Assembly: GCA_041397365.1 (NCBI GenBank)
Contig: JAWKWT010000007.1
Span: forward strand, 124,001 to 188,000
Direction of reading: 5' to 3'
Length of the DNA: 64,000 bases
Source of the DNA: P52-10 sp041397365
Lineage (GTDB): Bacteria; Pseudomonadota; Alphaproteobacteria; Rhizobiales; Xanthobacteraceae
Below, in pieces: positions 17,622-26,931 of the stretch; the stretch's first letter is position 1; every line of letters begins with the position of its first letter. The notes under the pieces are model-generated. The model was not told where the DNA came from. It saw nothing but the letters and a program-made list of their open reading frames with translations, and searched no databases. The position numbers and the translations under genes are program-made.

Positions 17622-19160
17622 ATGGCGTATCAGCTTGGAGGAACCCACTGCGCGGCTGCGCTCGTCCTGCTCGGCGCAATCGCCATCGCGCCGCATCCGG
17701 CTCAGGCCGATGCGGCCAACAATATTCTCACCGTTGGCATGGGCAGCGAGCCGTTCACGCTGGATCCGGCGACGGGCGCGTCCGGTTTCGACTATCCAGA
17801 TCTTTACAGCCTCTATGACCGTCTGGTGCATGTCGATCCCAAGACGAAGGAACTCCGACCGGGTCTTGCGACGTCCTGGCGGTTCGTGGGCGACGACAAG
17901 CTCGGTCTTGAACTGACCATTCGCCAGGGCGTGAAGTTCCACGATGGGACGAGCCTCGATGCCGAGGCCGTGAAATTCAGCCTCGACCATTTCAAGGCGC
18001 GGAAGCTGATCGCGGACCTCGATGTCGTCGACAGCGTTGAAGTCACCGGCCCTTACACGGTGCTGCTGAAACTCAGCCAGCAATTCTCCGTGCTGCCGGC
18101 GGTTCTGTCGGATCGCGCCGGCATGATCTCTTCGCCGACGGCAATCAAGAAGTTCGGCAAGGACTATCCGCGCAATCCTGTCGGCGCCGGTCCGTTCAAG
18201 CTCAAGCAATGGAATTCGGGCACGTCGCTGGAGATGGTCCGCTTCGAGGAGTATTGGGACAAGGACCGGATCAAGCTGGCCGGCATCACCTACCGGACGA
18301 TCCTCAATCCGACCTCGCTCGTCAGCGCCCTGATCTCCGGCCAGATCGATCACGCCTTCGGCGTCGATCCGAAGAACCTGCCGGTTCTGAAAGCGAATCC
18401 GCGTCTGCGGGTCGAGATTCAACCGAGCACCGCCTACTATCAGATATCGCTTCAGAAGGCGATACCGCCGCTCGACAACAAGCTTGTGCGTCAGGCGCTC
18501 AACATGTCCGTCGATCGTTCCGTGCTTGCCGAGGCGGTGCTCGGGCCGGGCAACAGCGGCGGCGATGCTTTGATGCCCGTGCCGCCCGTCAATTTCGCGT
18601 ACAGTCCCGAGCTGAGCAAAACCGTCAAATACGATCCGGTCAAAGCCAAGCAGTTGCTCGCCGAGGCCGGTTATCCGAACGGCATCACGCTGCGTCACTG
18701 CGGAACGCCGCTGGTCGGCTACGGCACCGACATCATCGATATCGAACAGGAGCAGATGAAGCCCGCCGGCATCACGCTCGATGTCACGATCATGACCGGC
18801 AGCGCCTGCTTGCAGACGTTCAACTCCTCGACCCGCTATCACAGCGTTCAGATCGCGTTCTCCGGGCGTCCGGACCCCTATCTGACCTACCAGCAGAATT
18901 TCGGGAAGAATGGAATGTACAATCGCGGCAACACGGATTTCCCCGGCGTGGAGGAGCTGCTGGCGAAAATCCGGGAGAGCTACGATCCCGCGGAGCAGAA
19001 GAAATATTACACGGAGCTGAACAAGCTCTGGATCGAGAACGTTCCGATCGTCACGCTTTTTTATCGGCCGCAATTCGCCGTCTACAAGACGGACGTGTTC
19101 GGCGAGCAGCCGAACCAGCAAGGCAAGCCAGATCTCACTACGCTCTATTTCAAGAAGTAA
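17622..19160 (+). CDS. Dipeptide-type ABC transporter substrate-binding protein (SBP_bac_5), receptor 1
   Basis: A 512-residue periplasmic receptor. A Sec signal (hydrophobic AAALVLLGAIAIA, cleavage near AQADA) is followed by NILTVGMGSEPFTLDP, the standard cluster C opening. KFHDGTSLDAEAVKFSLDH marks the SBP_bac_5 domain. Cysteines in RHCGTP and GSACLQTF may form a disulfide. GGAGG ahead of the ATG supports the start. It is followed by the permease genes, and a paralogue lies at 21985 in the same operon. Both keep the same cysteine motifs and GYGTDI. Ligand unknown; many members bind non-peptides. Confidence 0.92.
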   Translation: MAYQLGGTHCAAALVLLGAIAIAPHPAQADAANNILTVGMGSEPFTLDPATGASGFDYPDLYSLYDRLVHVDPKTKELRPGLATSWRFVGDDKLGLELTIRQGVKFHDGTSLDAEAVKFSLDHFKARKLIADLDVVDSVEVTGPYTVLLKLSQQFSVLPAVLSDRAGMISSPTAIKKFGKDYPRNPVGAGPFKLKQWNSGTSLEMVRFEEYWDKDRIKLAGITYRTILNPTSLVSALISGQIDHAFGVDPKNLPVLKANPRLRVEIQPSTAYYQISLQKAIPPLDNKLVRQALNMSVDRSVLAEAVLGPGNSGGDALMPVPPVNFAYSPELSKTVKYDPVKAKQLLAEAGYPNGITLRHCGTPLVGYGTDIIDIEQEQMKPAGITLDVTIMTGSACLQTFNSSTRYHSVQIAFSGRPDPYLTYQQNFGKNGMYNRGNTDFPGVEELLAKIRESYDPAEQKKYYTELNKLWIENVPIVTLFYRPQFAVYKTDVFGEQPNQQGKPDLTTLYFKK

Positions 19161-19190
19161 CGAAGGTCGCTTCGCGGACGGAGATATCGC

Positions 19191-20132
19191 ATGCGACAAG
19201 TGATTATCCGGCGTTTGCTGACGGCGCTTCCGACCGCCTTGTTCGGAAGCGTGCTGATCTTTCTGCTGGTGCACATCATTCCGGGCGGCGTCGCCGAGAC
19301 GTTGGCGGGGCCGGAGGCGTCGCCGGAGATGGTGGCGGTCATCAACGAACAACTCGGATTGAACCGGCCGCTGCACGAACAGTATTTCGATTGGCTCGGC
19401 AAGGCGGTGCAGGGCAATTTCGGTCATTCGCTGCTCGACAACCGGGACATCGGGCAGGGCATCGCCGATCGGTTTCCGCTGACGATGGAGCTTGCGGCGA
19501 TCGCACTGTTCATTTCGCTGCTGGTCGGTGTGCCACTTGGCGTGCTTTCGGCGGTCAAGCGGCATACGGCGGTTGATTCAGCGGTCACCAGCGTTTCCGG
19601 ACTCGGCCTTGCACTCCCGGAATTCTGGATTGCGATGCTGGCGGTCAATCTGCTGGCGCTGCGCTATACGATTTTTCCGGCGACCGGAATCGTGCCGATC
19701 AGCGAGGATTTCTGGGGACACGTCAATTCGATGGTGATGCCCTCGCTGACGCTCGCGACCGGAGCCACGGCGGCGATCACCCGCTTCACCCGCAGCGGCA
19801 TGATCGATGCGCTGAACTCGAACTATATCCGCACCGCCTGGGCGCTGGGCCTGCCGGCGCGGCAGGTGCTGTTCAGTTTCGCGCTCCGCAATGCGTTGAT
19901 CCCGGTCATCACCGTCGTCGGCATCGTCGCGGGCTCCCTCATCGGCGGTGCCGTGCTGGTCGAGGAGGTCTTCGTGATTCCGGGCGTCGGGGCGTTGCTG
20001 GTGACGGGCGTACTGCAAAAGGATTTTCCGACCGTGCAAGGGGTTGCGCTGGTGCTGACCGTTGCTGTCATCGTCATCAACCTGACGGTTGATTTGACAT
20101 GCGCGGCGATCGATCCGCGAACGAGGAGGTAA
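19191..20132 (+). CDS. Dipeptide-type ABC transporter permease (DppB-like)
   Basis: A 313-residue inner-membrane permease starting MRQVIIRRLLTALPTALFGS, typical of DppB. The periplasmic loop carries LGLNRPLHEQYFDWLGKAV. The cytoplasmic coupling region reads NSNYIRTAWALGLPARQVLF, the EAA-loop equivalent that docks on the ATPases. It lies 30 bases after the receptor gene and directly before the DppC-like gene (2-base gap). Intact and of normal length. Confidence 0.93.
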   Translation: MRQVIIRRLLTALPTALFGSVLIFLLVHIIPGGVAETLAGPEASPEMVAVINEQLGLNRPLHEQYFDWLGKAVQGNFGHSLLDNRDIGQGIADRFPLTMELAAIALFISLLVGVPLGVLSAVKRHTAVDSAVTSVSGLGLALPEFWIAMLAVNLLALRYTIFPATGIVPISEDFWGHVNSMVMPSLTLATGATAAITRFTRSGMIDALNSNYIRTAWALGLPARQVLFSFALRNALIPVITVVGIVAGSLIGGAVLVEEVFVIPGVGALLVTGVLQKDFPTVQGVALVLTVAVIVINLTVDLTCAAIDPRTRR

Positions 20133-20134
20133 TC

Positions 20135-21025
20135 ATGGCCGACGCCAGCGATGCCGGAGCGCGCCTGACCGGGTTTCGCCGATGGAAAGCCAATTGCTAT
20201 CGCTTCCTCGCGCGAAGCGGCGTTTCCCGCAGTTTCGGTCTCTGGCTGGCGGTGGGCTTCATTTTCCTGCTGGTGATCGTCGCCATCTTCGCGCCGCTGA
20301 TCTCGCCTTACGATCCGATCGCGCAAAATCTGCGCAACACGTTCGCGCCGGTATCATGGGCGCATCCTTTGGGAACGGACAATGCCGGGCGCGACGTCCT
20401 GAGCCGGGTGATGTGGGGCACGCGCCCCGCGCTGCTTGGCGTGTTGATCTCGTTGATGACGACGACCCTCGTCGGCATTCCGTGGGGGCTGGCGGCCGGT
20501 TACATCGGCGGCGCGGTCGATCAGCTGCTGATGCGGCTCGCGGACGCCTTTCTGGTATTCCCCGGCATCATTCTGGCGCTGGTGCTGACAAGCGTGCTGG
20601 GACCGGGACTGGAGACCAGCATGGTGGCGCTGGGGCTGGTCTATTCGCCGATCCTGGCGCGCGTCGTCCGCTCGGGCGTGCTCAGCGTGCGCGACCGCGA
20701 ATTCGTGATCGTCACCTATCTGTACGGGCTGTCCGCCGGCTACAGGATGTGGCGGCATGTGCTGCCGAACGCGCTCGCGCCGGCGATCGTGCAACTGACG
20801 CTGCTTGCTGGCATGTCGCTGCTGGCGCAGACCGGCCTTGGCTTCCTGGGACTCGGACTGAAGCCGCCTTATCCGAGTTGGGGAAGTTCGCTGGCGGAGA
20901 GCTTTCGATACATCGTCGTGAATCCGAGTGCGAGCTTTGCGCCCGGCTTCACCGTGGCGCTGACGGTGCTGGCCTTTTATCGCATCGGCGACGAGTTGCG
21001 CGACAGGCTGGCGCTTCATCACTGA
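20135..21025 (+). CDS. Dipeptide-type ABC transporter permease (DppC-like)
   Basis: A 296-residue permease, the second half of the channel. The start at 20135 has a strong GAGGAGGT site; an in-frame codon at 20099 would overlap the DppB gene. LGTDNAGRDVLSRVMWGTRP is the family hallmark before the core helices, and SVRDREFVIVTYLYGLSAGY is the coupling loop. C-terminal FLGLGLKPPYPSWGS is characteristic. With the DppB, DppD and DppF-like proteins and two receptors it completes the importer. Confidence 0.93.
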   Translation: MADASDAGARLTGFRRWKANCYRFLARSGVSRSFGLWLAVGFIFLLVIVAIFAPLISPYDPIAQNLRNTFAPVSWAHPLGTDNAGRDVLSRVMWGTRPALLGVLISLMTTTLVGIPWGLAAGYIGGAVDQLLMRLADAFLVFPGIILALVLTSVLGPGLETSMVALGLVYSPILARVVRSGVLSVRDREFVIVTYLYGLSAGYRMWRHVLPNALAPAIVQLTLLAGMSLLAQTGLGFLGLGLKPPYPSWGSSLAESFRYIVVNPSASFAPGFTVALTVLAFYRIGDELRDRLALHH

Positions 21026-21126
21026 AACGGGCGGAAGATTACATATCCAATTTCACGCAGCCGGCTTCGATCAGGATCGTCGCTGGCATCAGAAGTGATC
21101 CGCATTTTAAGACGAGGTGATCGAGC

Positions 21127-21957
21127 ATGCTGACGCCGAAAAATTCCGTCGAGGTGACTATCGTCGCGCGGTTGGGAGACAACCCGCATTATCGAGGATC
21201 GATTCATGATGACACGGGTGCGAGGAAGTTCGGCTACGAGCGCGCGCTGGTGCCCGGCGCTTTCATATATGGCTACATCAGCCGGCTGGCGGTCGCGACA
21301 TGGGAGCGGGACTGGCTGCGATGCGGGACGATTTCGTCGCATAGCCGCAAGCCGGTGTTCGATGGCGAGAGGCTGACTCTGCATGCCGGCGCGCTTGAGG
21401 ATGACGGGGTGGGATTGCGGTCGGACATCGTCGTGCGGAATTCGAAAGGCGAGGATGTCGCGTCGGGATTTGTCGCGTTGCCGCACCAGCCGCCGTCGCC
21501 GCCCTCCATCGCCGACTATACGGTGGTCCCGATGGCGGAGAGCCCGCCTTTCGTCGATGCGGGAGCGATGCGGATCGGCGATCCCATCTTCTCGAACGAG
21601 GCGGTCTTCACGTTGGAGGAGCATCGCACCTCGCTTGCCGATTTCGGCGAGACCTGGCCCGATTATGTCGGGGATGGAATCGTTCATGCCGGCTATCTCA
21701 TGCGTCGCAGCGTGGGCGACGGGGTGCGCAGCTATTCCCATCCGACGCCCGGCATCTATGTGCGCGGGCACGGCCAGTATTTCGATATCGCGCATGTAGG
21801 AGACAGGCTTGTCACCGCCGGCCGCGTCGTCGAGGTCTATGAGCGCAAGGGAAGCCACTATTACGACAGCGACCAGATCCTGATCGCGAATGGCGAAAGA
21901 GTGATCGCCCGGTTCCGACGAAGCTCGATCTACGCCGTGAGACGAAACGCAGCCTGA
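21127..21957 (+). CDS. Hot-dog-fold (MaoC-like) protein
   Basis: A 276-residue protein that looks like two hot-dog domains in tandem. The first half has DNPHYRGSIHDD and ERALVPGAFIYGYISRLAVA, resembling the substrate-binding helix of MaoC/FAS-type dehydratases (usual motif: Asp, Asn-Pro-x-His, then a glycine-rich helix). The second half (from about residue 150) has a related VGDGIVHAGYLMRR stretch. The catalytic Asp/His pair of true enoyl-CoA hydratases cannot be assigned with certainty. It sits in the operon between the permease and the second receptor, so hydration or dehydration of the imported acid's CoA ester, or thioesterase action, is plausible. Function inferred. Confidence 0.65.
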   Translation: MLTPKNSVEVTIVARLGDNPHYRGSIHDDTGARKFGYERALVPGAFIYGYISRLAVATWERDWLRCGTISSHSRKPVFDGERLTLHAGALEDDGVGLRSDIVVRNSKGEDVASGFVALPHQPPSPPSIADYTVVPMAESPPFVDAGAMRIGDPIFSNEAVFTLEEHRTSLADFGETWPDYVGDGIVHAGYLMRRSVGDGVRSYSHPTPGIYVRGHGQYFDIAHVGDRLVTAGRVVEVYERKGSHYYDSDQILIANGERVIARFRRSSIYAVRRNAA

Positions 21958-21984
21958 CAACAACAATCAAGCAGGGAGGCAAAA

Positions 21985-23514
21985 ATGAAACTTCGAACGA
22001 AATGTGTCGTTCTCGCGGTTCTTCCGGTGGTCGCGCTCCTCTTGATGCCGGCAAATTCTTCGCACGCGGATTCGCGCAACAACATCCTGACGGTCGGAAT
22101 GGGGAACGAGCCGTTCACGCTCGCTCCCGCGAACGGTCTGGCTGGAACGGACTATCCGATTCTTTACAGCCTGTTCGACCGGCTGGTGGATTTCGAGCCC
22201 GCGACGCTGGAATTGAAGCCCGGCCTTGCGACCGAGTGGAAGTTCGTCGGCGACGACAAGCTCACATTCGACATGACGATTCGTGACGGGGTGCAGTTTC
22301 ATGATGGCACGCCGCTGAATGCGGAGGCGGTTCGCGCGAGCCTGCAATACTTCAAGGACTCAAAACGCATCGACGATCTGAACGTCGTCACCAGCATCGA
22401 GGTTGTCGGTCCGAACCAGGTCCGGCTGAAGCTGGCCCGCCAATATTCCGTTCTGCCTGCGGTGCTCGCCGACCGCGCGGGCATGATCGTGTCGCCGACG
22501 GCGCTCGCAAAACTGGGCAAGGATTTTGCGCGCAATCCGGTCGGCGCTGGCCCCTTCATGTTCAAATCCTGGAGTTCCGGCACGACGCTCGATCTGGTGA
22601 AGGCTCCGACCTATTGGGATGCGAGCAAGATCAAGCTGAACGGCATCCAGTATCGGTTCATCCCGAATCCGAGTTCGCTCGCCAGCGCGCTGATCTCGCG
22701 GCAGGTGGATCACGCATTCCGGCTCGATCCGAACAATTTCCCGGCCCTGAAGGCAACGCCGCATCTGCGCGTCGCGACCGAGCCGAGCACGGCCTATTTC
22801 CAGATGTCGCTCAACACGAGCATGAGCCCGCTGGACAACAGACTGGTCCGCCAGGCGATCAACATGTCGATCAACCGACAGGCGCTAAGCGACGCCGTGC
22901 TGGGGCAGGGGCTAAGCATGCCGACCTTGATGCCGGTTCCGATCGGCAGCCACGCCCACACACCGGAATTGCAGAACAGCGTCAAATACGATCCGGCGAA
23001 AGCGAAGGCGCTTCTTGCGCAGGCCGGATATCCAGACGGCGTCACCATCAAAATCTGCGCGACGCCGATGGCCGGCTACGGCACGGACATTACCGATATC
23101 GAACAAGCACAGATGAAGGCGGCGGGCATTACGCTCGACGTCACCGTCATGACCGGAAGCGCATGCCTGCAAACGTTCGACAGCAAGAAGGTGTTTCATG
23201 CCTGGCAGGGAAGCTTTTCCGGACGACCCGATCCGTATCTGACCTATGCGCAGAATTTCGGCTCCACCGGCCAATACAATCGCGGCAAGATCAACTATCC
23301 CGGCGTGGATGCGCTGCTGGAGAAATTGCTGACGGTCTACAATTGGAACGATCAGAAGGCGATCTATGCGGAGCTGAACAGGAAATGGATCGAGGACGTT
23401 CCGACGATCCTGCTGTTCTACCGCCAGAACTATGTCGTCTATAACAAGAATCTCGGCGGCGAAGAGCCCAACCTCCAGGGCAAGAACAATCTGGTCAGGA
23501 TGTTCTACAAGTGA
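21985..23514 (+). CDS. Dipeptide-type ABC transporter substrate-binding protein (SBP_bac_5), receptor 2
   Basis: A 509-residue receptor paralogous to the one at 17622. After a Sec signal (VVLAVLPVVALLLMPANSSHA) it reads NNILTVGMGNEPFTLAPANG; the two align along their length, sharing RDGVQFHDGTPLNAEAV-like and GYGTDITDIEQAQMK stretches and a cysteine pair (KICATP, GSACLQTF). GGGAGG precedes the ATG. There are no extra permease genes, so both receptors probably feed the same channel, perhaps with different ligands. The gene lies between the hot-dog gene and the IpdAB-like pair. Confidence 0.92.
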   Translation: MKLRTKCVVLAVLPVVALLLMPANSSHADSRNNILTVGMGNEPFTLAPANGLAGTDYPILYSLFDRLVDFEPATLELKPGLATEWKFVGDDKLTFDMTIRDGVQFHDGTPLNAEAVRASLQYFKDSKRIDDLNVVTSIEVVGPNQVRLKLARQYSVLPAVLADRAGMIVSPTALAKLGKDFARNPVGAGPFMFKSWSSGTTLDLVKAPTYWDASKIKLNGIQYRFIPNPSSLASALISRQVDHAFRLDPNNFPALKATPHLRVATEPSTAYFQMSLNTSMSPLDNRLVRQAINMSINRQALSDAVLGQGLSMPTLMPVPIGSHAHTPELQNSVKYDPAKAKALLAQAGYPDGVTIKICATPMAGYGTDITDIEQAQMKAAGITLDVTVMTGSACLQTFDSKKVFHAWQGSFSGRPDPYLTYAQNFGSTGQYNRGKINYPGVDALLEKLLTVYNWNDQKAIYAELNRKWIEDVPTILLFYRQNYVVYNKNLGGEEPNLQGKNNLVRMFYK

Positions 23515-23605
23515 GCTGATGTTCTTTCATTCTCACATCGCTGTGCGCGCGCGCCCGCAGGCATCATCGAGACAGAGAAGAAAAGCGACAGAAAAGAAAG
23601 AGGTC

Positions 23606-24484
23606 ATGGACACGTTTCGCAAGCTGAGCCTGATTGGCGAGCATGAGGCGTCGCTCTGGATCGAGGACGGGATGACTGTCGCGATCGGAACGCCGCATCC
23701 GATGGGGCTGATCCGGCAGATCATCAAGCGTCGGGTGAAGAATCTGACGATCGTCGATGGCGGAATCTGCCTCGATCTTCTGATCGCGGCCGGATGCGTC
23801 AAGCGATCGGTGACGTATTATGGCGGCGGCGGGTTCGGCATTCCGGTCCTGCCGATGTTCCGACAGGCCGTCGAGCGCGGCGCGATGACCGTCTTCGAGT
23901 GCGACGAAGGCACGATCATGACGGGCCTGCGCGCCGCGGCGCAATCGCTGCCATTCCTGCCCTGGCGTGGCGGGCTCGGAACGTCGCTTCCGGACGTGAA
24001 TCCGGAATTCAAGACGTTTTCCGATCCGCTTTCCGGCCAGACGCTGCTCGCCGTGCCGCCGATCAAGCCGGATATCGCGCTGCTGCACGCCGATGCGGCG
24101 GACGAATTCGGCAACGTGCAGCATATCGGCGGAGCCGGGTGGCTCGATCCGGCGTTTTTCCGCGCCGCCGATCGGACCATCGTGCAGGTCGAACGAATAA
24201 TACCCAATGAGAGAATCCGCGCCGAGCCGGAAGCGACGACATTCGCCCGTGTCGACGCCGTGGTAAGAGCGCCTTACGGCGCCCATCCGTTTTTCAGCCG
24301 CGGGCATTATGTGCGGGATGAAGACCATATCAAAAATTATCTGAACGCCTCAGCGAAAGCGGCGGCCGGCGATCGCGCCGCGCTCGATCGGTACCTCGAT
24401 CACTATTGTTATGAACCGAACGATCTCGGCGACTATCTCGAAAGAGTCGGGATCAAGCGCCTCATCAGCCTCTATGAGTTCTGA
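23606..24484 (+). CDS. CoA-transferase family I subunit A, IpdA-like
   Basis: A 292-residue alpha subunit of the glutaconate CoA-transferase fold. From memory it resembles mycobacterial IpdA, which with IpdB hydrolytically opens the last steroid ring as a CoA ester: the segment CDEGTIMTGLRAAAQSLPF followed by GGLGTSLP matches that protein's region containing its catalytic Glu. ADEFGNVQHIGGAGWLDP is a family motif. Start at 23606 (MDTFRKLSLIGEHEAS) has AAAGAGG upstream; the open frame extends back into the receptor gene but is not credible there. Two bases separate it from its partner. Role as C-C hydrolase versus CoA-transferase needs testing. Confidence 0.8.
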   Translation: MDTFRKLSLIGEHEASLWIEDGMTVAIGTPHPMGLIRQIIKRRVKNLTIVDGGICLDLLIAAGCVKRSVTYYGGGGFGIPVLPMFRQAVERGAMTVFECDEGTIMTGLRAAAQSLPFLPWRGGLGTSLPDVNPEFKTFSDPLSGQTLLAVPPIKPDIALLHADAADEFGNVQHIGGAGWLDPAFFRAADRTIVQVERIIPNERIRAEPEATTFARVDAVVRAPYGAHPFFSRGHYVRDEDHIKNYLNASAKAAAGDRAALDRYLDHYCYEPNDLGDYLERVGIKRLISLYEF

Positions 24485-24486
24485 AA

Positions 24487-25281
24487 ATGGACACGTCATA
24501 CTCGCCGTTCGAAATCATGTCCGTCGTTCTGGCCAGGGAATTGACCAATGACGACACGGTGCTGGTCGGAACCGCGATGCCGATGGCCGAAGCGGCGCAA
24601 CGGCTCGCCGGCCTGACGCATGCGCCGAACATGGAGATTGTGAATTCGCCCATTCGAATGAATGTCAGCCATTTGAAACAGTTTCCGATGCCGGCTTATT
24701 TCGGCGACCGCAGGCCGATGCGATGGGCGGAGTCATACTGGGACAAGGGGCATCGGTTCGACGACGTCAGAGCCTGGAAGCGCTACGTCTTCTTCATTGG
24801 CGGAATTCAAGTGGATCGCTTCGGCAACACCAACCTGATCGGCATCGGATCGAACTATAACAAGCTCAAATTCCGCGGACCCGGTTCGGTCGGCACCACG
24901 ACGATATCGGCGCATGTCGGCCGTTATTATATCGTGCTGAATTCCCACAACGAGCGGACGTTCGTGGAGCGCTGCGATTTCATCAGCACCTTTGGCTGGG
25001 GAGAGGGTGGCGCGGATGCACGCAAGTGCGTGGGGCTTCCCGGCGGAGGACCGAAGCTTTGCGTGACGCCGCTCTGCGTGATGGATTTCGACGAGGAGAC
25101 AAAGCACATGCGTCTCGTGTCGGTCCATCCGGGTGTAACGGAGGCGGAGGTGCAAGCGAAAACGTCTTTTCCTGTGCTGCGCAAAGGTCCGGTGCCCACG
25201 ACCGCGCCGCCATCCGAGGAGGAACTCCGCGTTCTTCGCACCCGTATCGATATGGCCGGACAGTTGCGTCCAACGGCCTGA
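24487..25281 (+). CDS. CoA-transferase family I subunit B, IpdB-like, lacking the catalytic glutamate
   Basis: A 264-residue beta subunit. Family members such as glutaconate CoA-transferase carry a catalytic Glu in an ESG motif after a conserved HAP; here HAPNMEIVNSPIRM has Ser/Asn at that place. IQVDRFGNTNLIGIGSNYNK and VSVHPGVTEAEVQAKTSF match my recollection of IpdB, a member that also lacks the Glu and works as a hydrolase. The stop ends the 12-kb operon; no clear terminator was found in the next 300 bases. A ring-opening or retro-Claisen role on a cyclic beta-ketoacyl-CoA is inferred. Confidence 0.8.
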   Translation: MDTSYSPFEIMSVVLARELTNDDTVLVGTAMPMAEAAQRLAGLTHAPNMEIVNSPIRMNVSHLKQFPMPAYFGDRRPMRWAESYWDKGHRFDDVRAWKRYVFFIGGIQVDRFGNTNLIGIGSNYNKLKFRGPGSVGTTTISAHVGRYYIVLNSHNERTFVERCDFISTFGWGEGGADARKCVGLPGGGPKLCVTPLCVMDFDEETKHMRLVSVHPGVTEAEVQAKTSFPVLRKGPVPTTAPPSEEELRVLRTRIDMAGQLRPTA

Positions 25282-25696
25282 CAAAGGGCCGCGATGCTAA
25301 TTTCGTGAAGCATCTTGAAAGTTCTCGAAAAGGCCGGTTTTTTGGAACGTCCATTCTGCCAGACAGAGCCCGAAACGCTGGCGTGACGGCGATCGGGCTG
25401 CCATTCTATGTTTGCGATCCCGTGAGGCGATCGAGGAACCTGCTAAACGTGAACTCTGGCGCCGCTACAAGCGTAGCAGCTCCAAGTATCGGTCATGAAC
25501 GGCCGCGCGTCTCGGAATCAGTGGCGCGTATTCGTGGGGAAGCCTCGACATCGACTCATTCTTGCCGGGACACATCGAACCAAAGGAGGCCAGGATGTTG
25601 AAAGAGCATCGGTATATTTTGCGGTCCTTGCGATGGTGCAGGTCGTTTTGCGTGGACCTGAATGTGAGGTCACAGAGCCGCCTCACGAGGACTCAC
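25282..25696. other. Intergenic region before TctC gene
   Basis: A 415-base stretch. No recognisable gene or hairpin was found in the first 300 bases. A strong ribosome site (AAAGGAGG) precedes an ATG at 25595 that is in frame with the TctC gene, so the last 100 bases may be translated as an N-terminal extension. Confidence 0.4.
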
Positions 25697-26710
25697 ATGC
25701 GTGTCGCGAGTCCGGCGCTCCGACAGCCCATGGGCAACAGTCACGCCATGCTGCGCGGGCTCACTCTTGTTGCGGCATCACTGATGATGATGGCGGGGCC
25801 AGGCCACGCAGACGAGGCTTATCCGAACAGCCCCATTCGAATGATCGTTCCCTTTCCGCCGGGCGGATCAAGCGACAATGTCGGTCGTATCGTTGCCGAT
25901 CGCTTGGGGCGTCAATTGAACGGGACGATCATCATCGAAAATCGGCCCGGCGCCACGACGCAGGTTGGCACCGAAGTCGTGGCTCAAGCCAAGCCTGACG
26001 GTTACACATTGCTGCTGGGGGCATCGACCGCCTTCACGGTGCTTCCGAATCTTCGCAAACTCAATTTCAGCATCGACAATTTTGAGGTCATCGGCGGCGT
26101 CGCCACCTATGTCAGCATTCTGGCGGTCAACAACGCGCTGCCGGTGAAGACGCTGGATGAGTTCATCAAATATGTGCGCGCCAATCCGGGCAAACTCAGC
26201 TACGGCTCGGCCGGAGAGGCATCGTTCGGCAATATCGCCGGCGGCGCGCTGGCCCGTCATATGAAGCTCGACATTCTGCATGTTCCGTTTCGAGGTTCGG
26301 CCGACGCCGTCAGCAATGCTGTAGGAGGACACGTCGACTTTGTTATCGACGGCGCAGCCGTTCCCCTGGCGAAGGCGGGCCAGCTTCGTCCGCTCGTTGC
26401 GTTCGCTCAGCGCAAGCATCCAGAGCTGCCGGATCTTCCGTCGTTGAAGGATGTCAATATCGACATCGAACTGGCGCATAGCGCGGGCTGGTCTGTTTTG
26501 GCTCCCAAAGGCACGCCCAAGCCGATCGTTGACAAGCTTTCGCAAGCCCTTGAGAAGGCGCTGGCTGATCCTGACGTGAGTCAGCAACTTCACAAGGCGA
26601 ACGCAATTGCCAGTTGGCAGTCGCCGGCTGTGTTTCGTCAATCGGTGGAATTGGATCGGAAATTCTACGCCGACTTGTTGCCTGCTCTCGGTCTCAAAAT
26701 GGGAAATTGA
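25697..26710 (+). CDS. Tripartite tricarboxylate transporter-type substrate-binding protein (Bug/TctC)
   Basis: A 337-residue periplasmic binding protein. The signal core LRGLTLVAASLMMMAGPGHA is followed by YPNSPIRMIVPFPPGGSSDN, the Bug hallmark that forms the first ligand-binding loop. IENRPGATTQVGTEVVAQAKPDGYTLL is the second conserved block. I choose the ATG at 25697 (GAGGA 5 bases upstream); an in-frame ATG at 25595 has an even better site but would place 51 residues before the signal. No TctA/TctB membrane genes are adjacent, as is common for orphan Bug proteins, which can act as sensors or share a distant channel. Ligand probably a carboxylate. Confidence 0.88.
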   Translation: MRVASPALRQPMGNSHAMLRGLTLVAASLMMMAGPGHADEAYPNSPIRMIVPFPPGGSSDNVGRIVADRLGRQLNGTIIIENRPGATTQVGTEVVAQAKPDGYTLLLGASTAFTVLPNLRKLNFSIDNFEVIGGVATYVSILAVNNALPVKTLDEFIKYVRANPGKLSYGSAGEASFGNIAGGALARHMKLDILHVPFRGSADAVSNAVGGHVDFVIDGAAVPLAKAGQLRPLVAFAQRKHPELPDLPSLKDVNIDIELAHSAGWSVLAPKGTPKPIVDKLSQALEKALADPDVSQQLHKANAIASWQSPAVFRQSVELDRKFYADLLPALGLKMGN

Positions 26711-26742
26711 GGGGCGCGATGCGGTCGCGGTTTGCCTCATGG

Positions 26743-26765
26743 CACTGGAGCCGGCAGCTCCGGTG
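26743..26765 (+). terminator. Hairpin after TctC gene
   Basis: CACTGGAGC (26743-26751), a 5-base loop, then GCTCCGGTG (26757-26765); nine base pairs with one G-U. It lies 33 bases after the stop. There is no U-run, so termination strength is uncertain. Confidence 0.45.
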
Positions 26766-26931
26766 TCATGAAGGGCCGCCGCAAATATCGGGCATGTTGC
26801 GTGCCGAATCGTAGGAGAACAGGGAGGTAGGCGGTCGTCGGACGATCCCGGTTGAAGCGGCTTGCGCTGGCGGGCCATTTCACGGCAATAAGATTTCAGA
26901 AACGAAGCGGCCGCCGGGAGATCGCCTGACC

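Noticed and set aside
17535..19565. 676-codon open frame on the minus strand
   Set aside because: It is antisense to the receptor gene with its signal peptide and conserved blocks; no coding signature.
25595..25696. Earlier TctC start at 25595 with a very good ribosome site
   Set aside because: It would place 51 polar residues before the Sec signal. Kept as an alternative in the TctC entry rather than as the main start.
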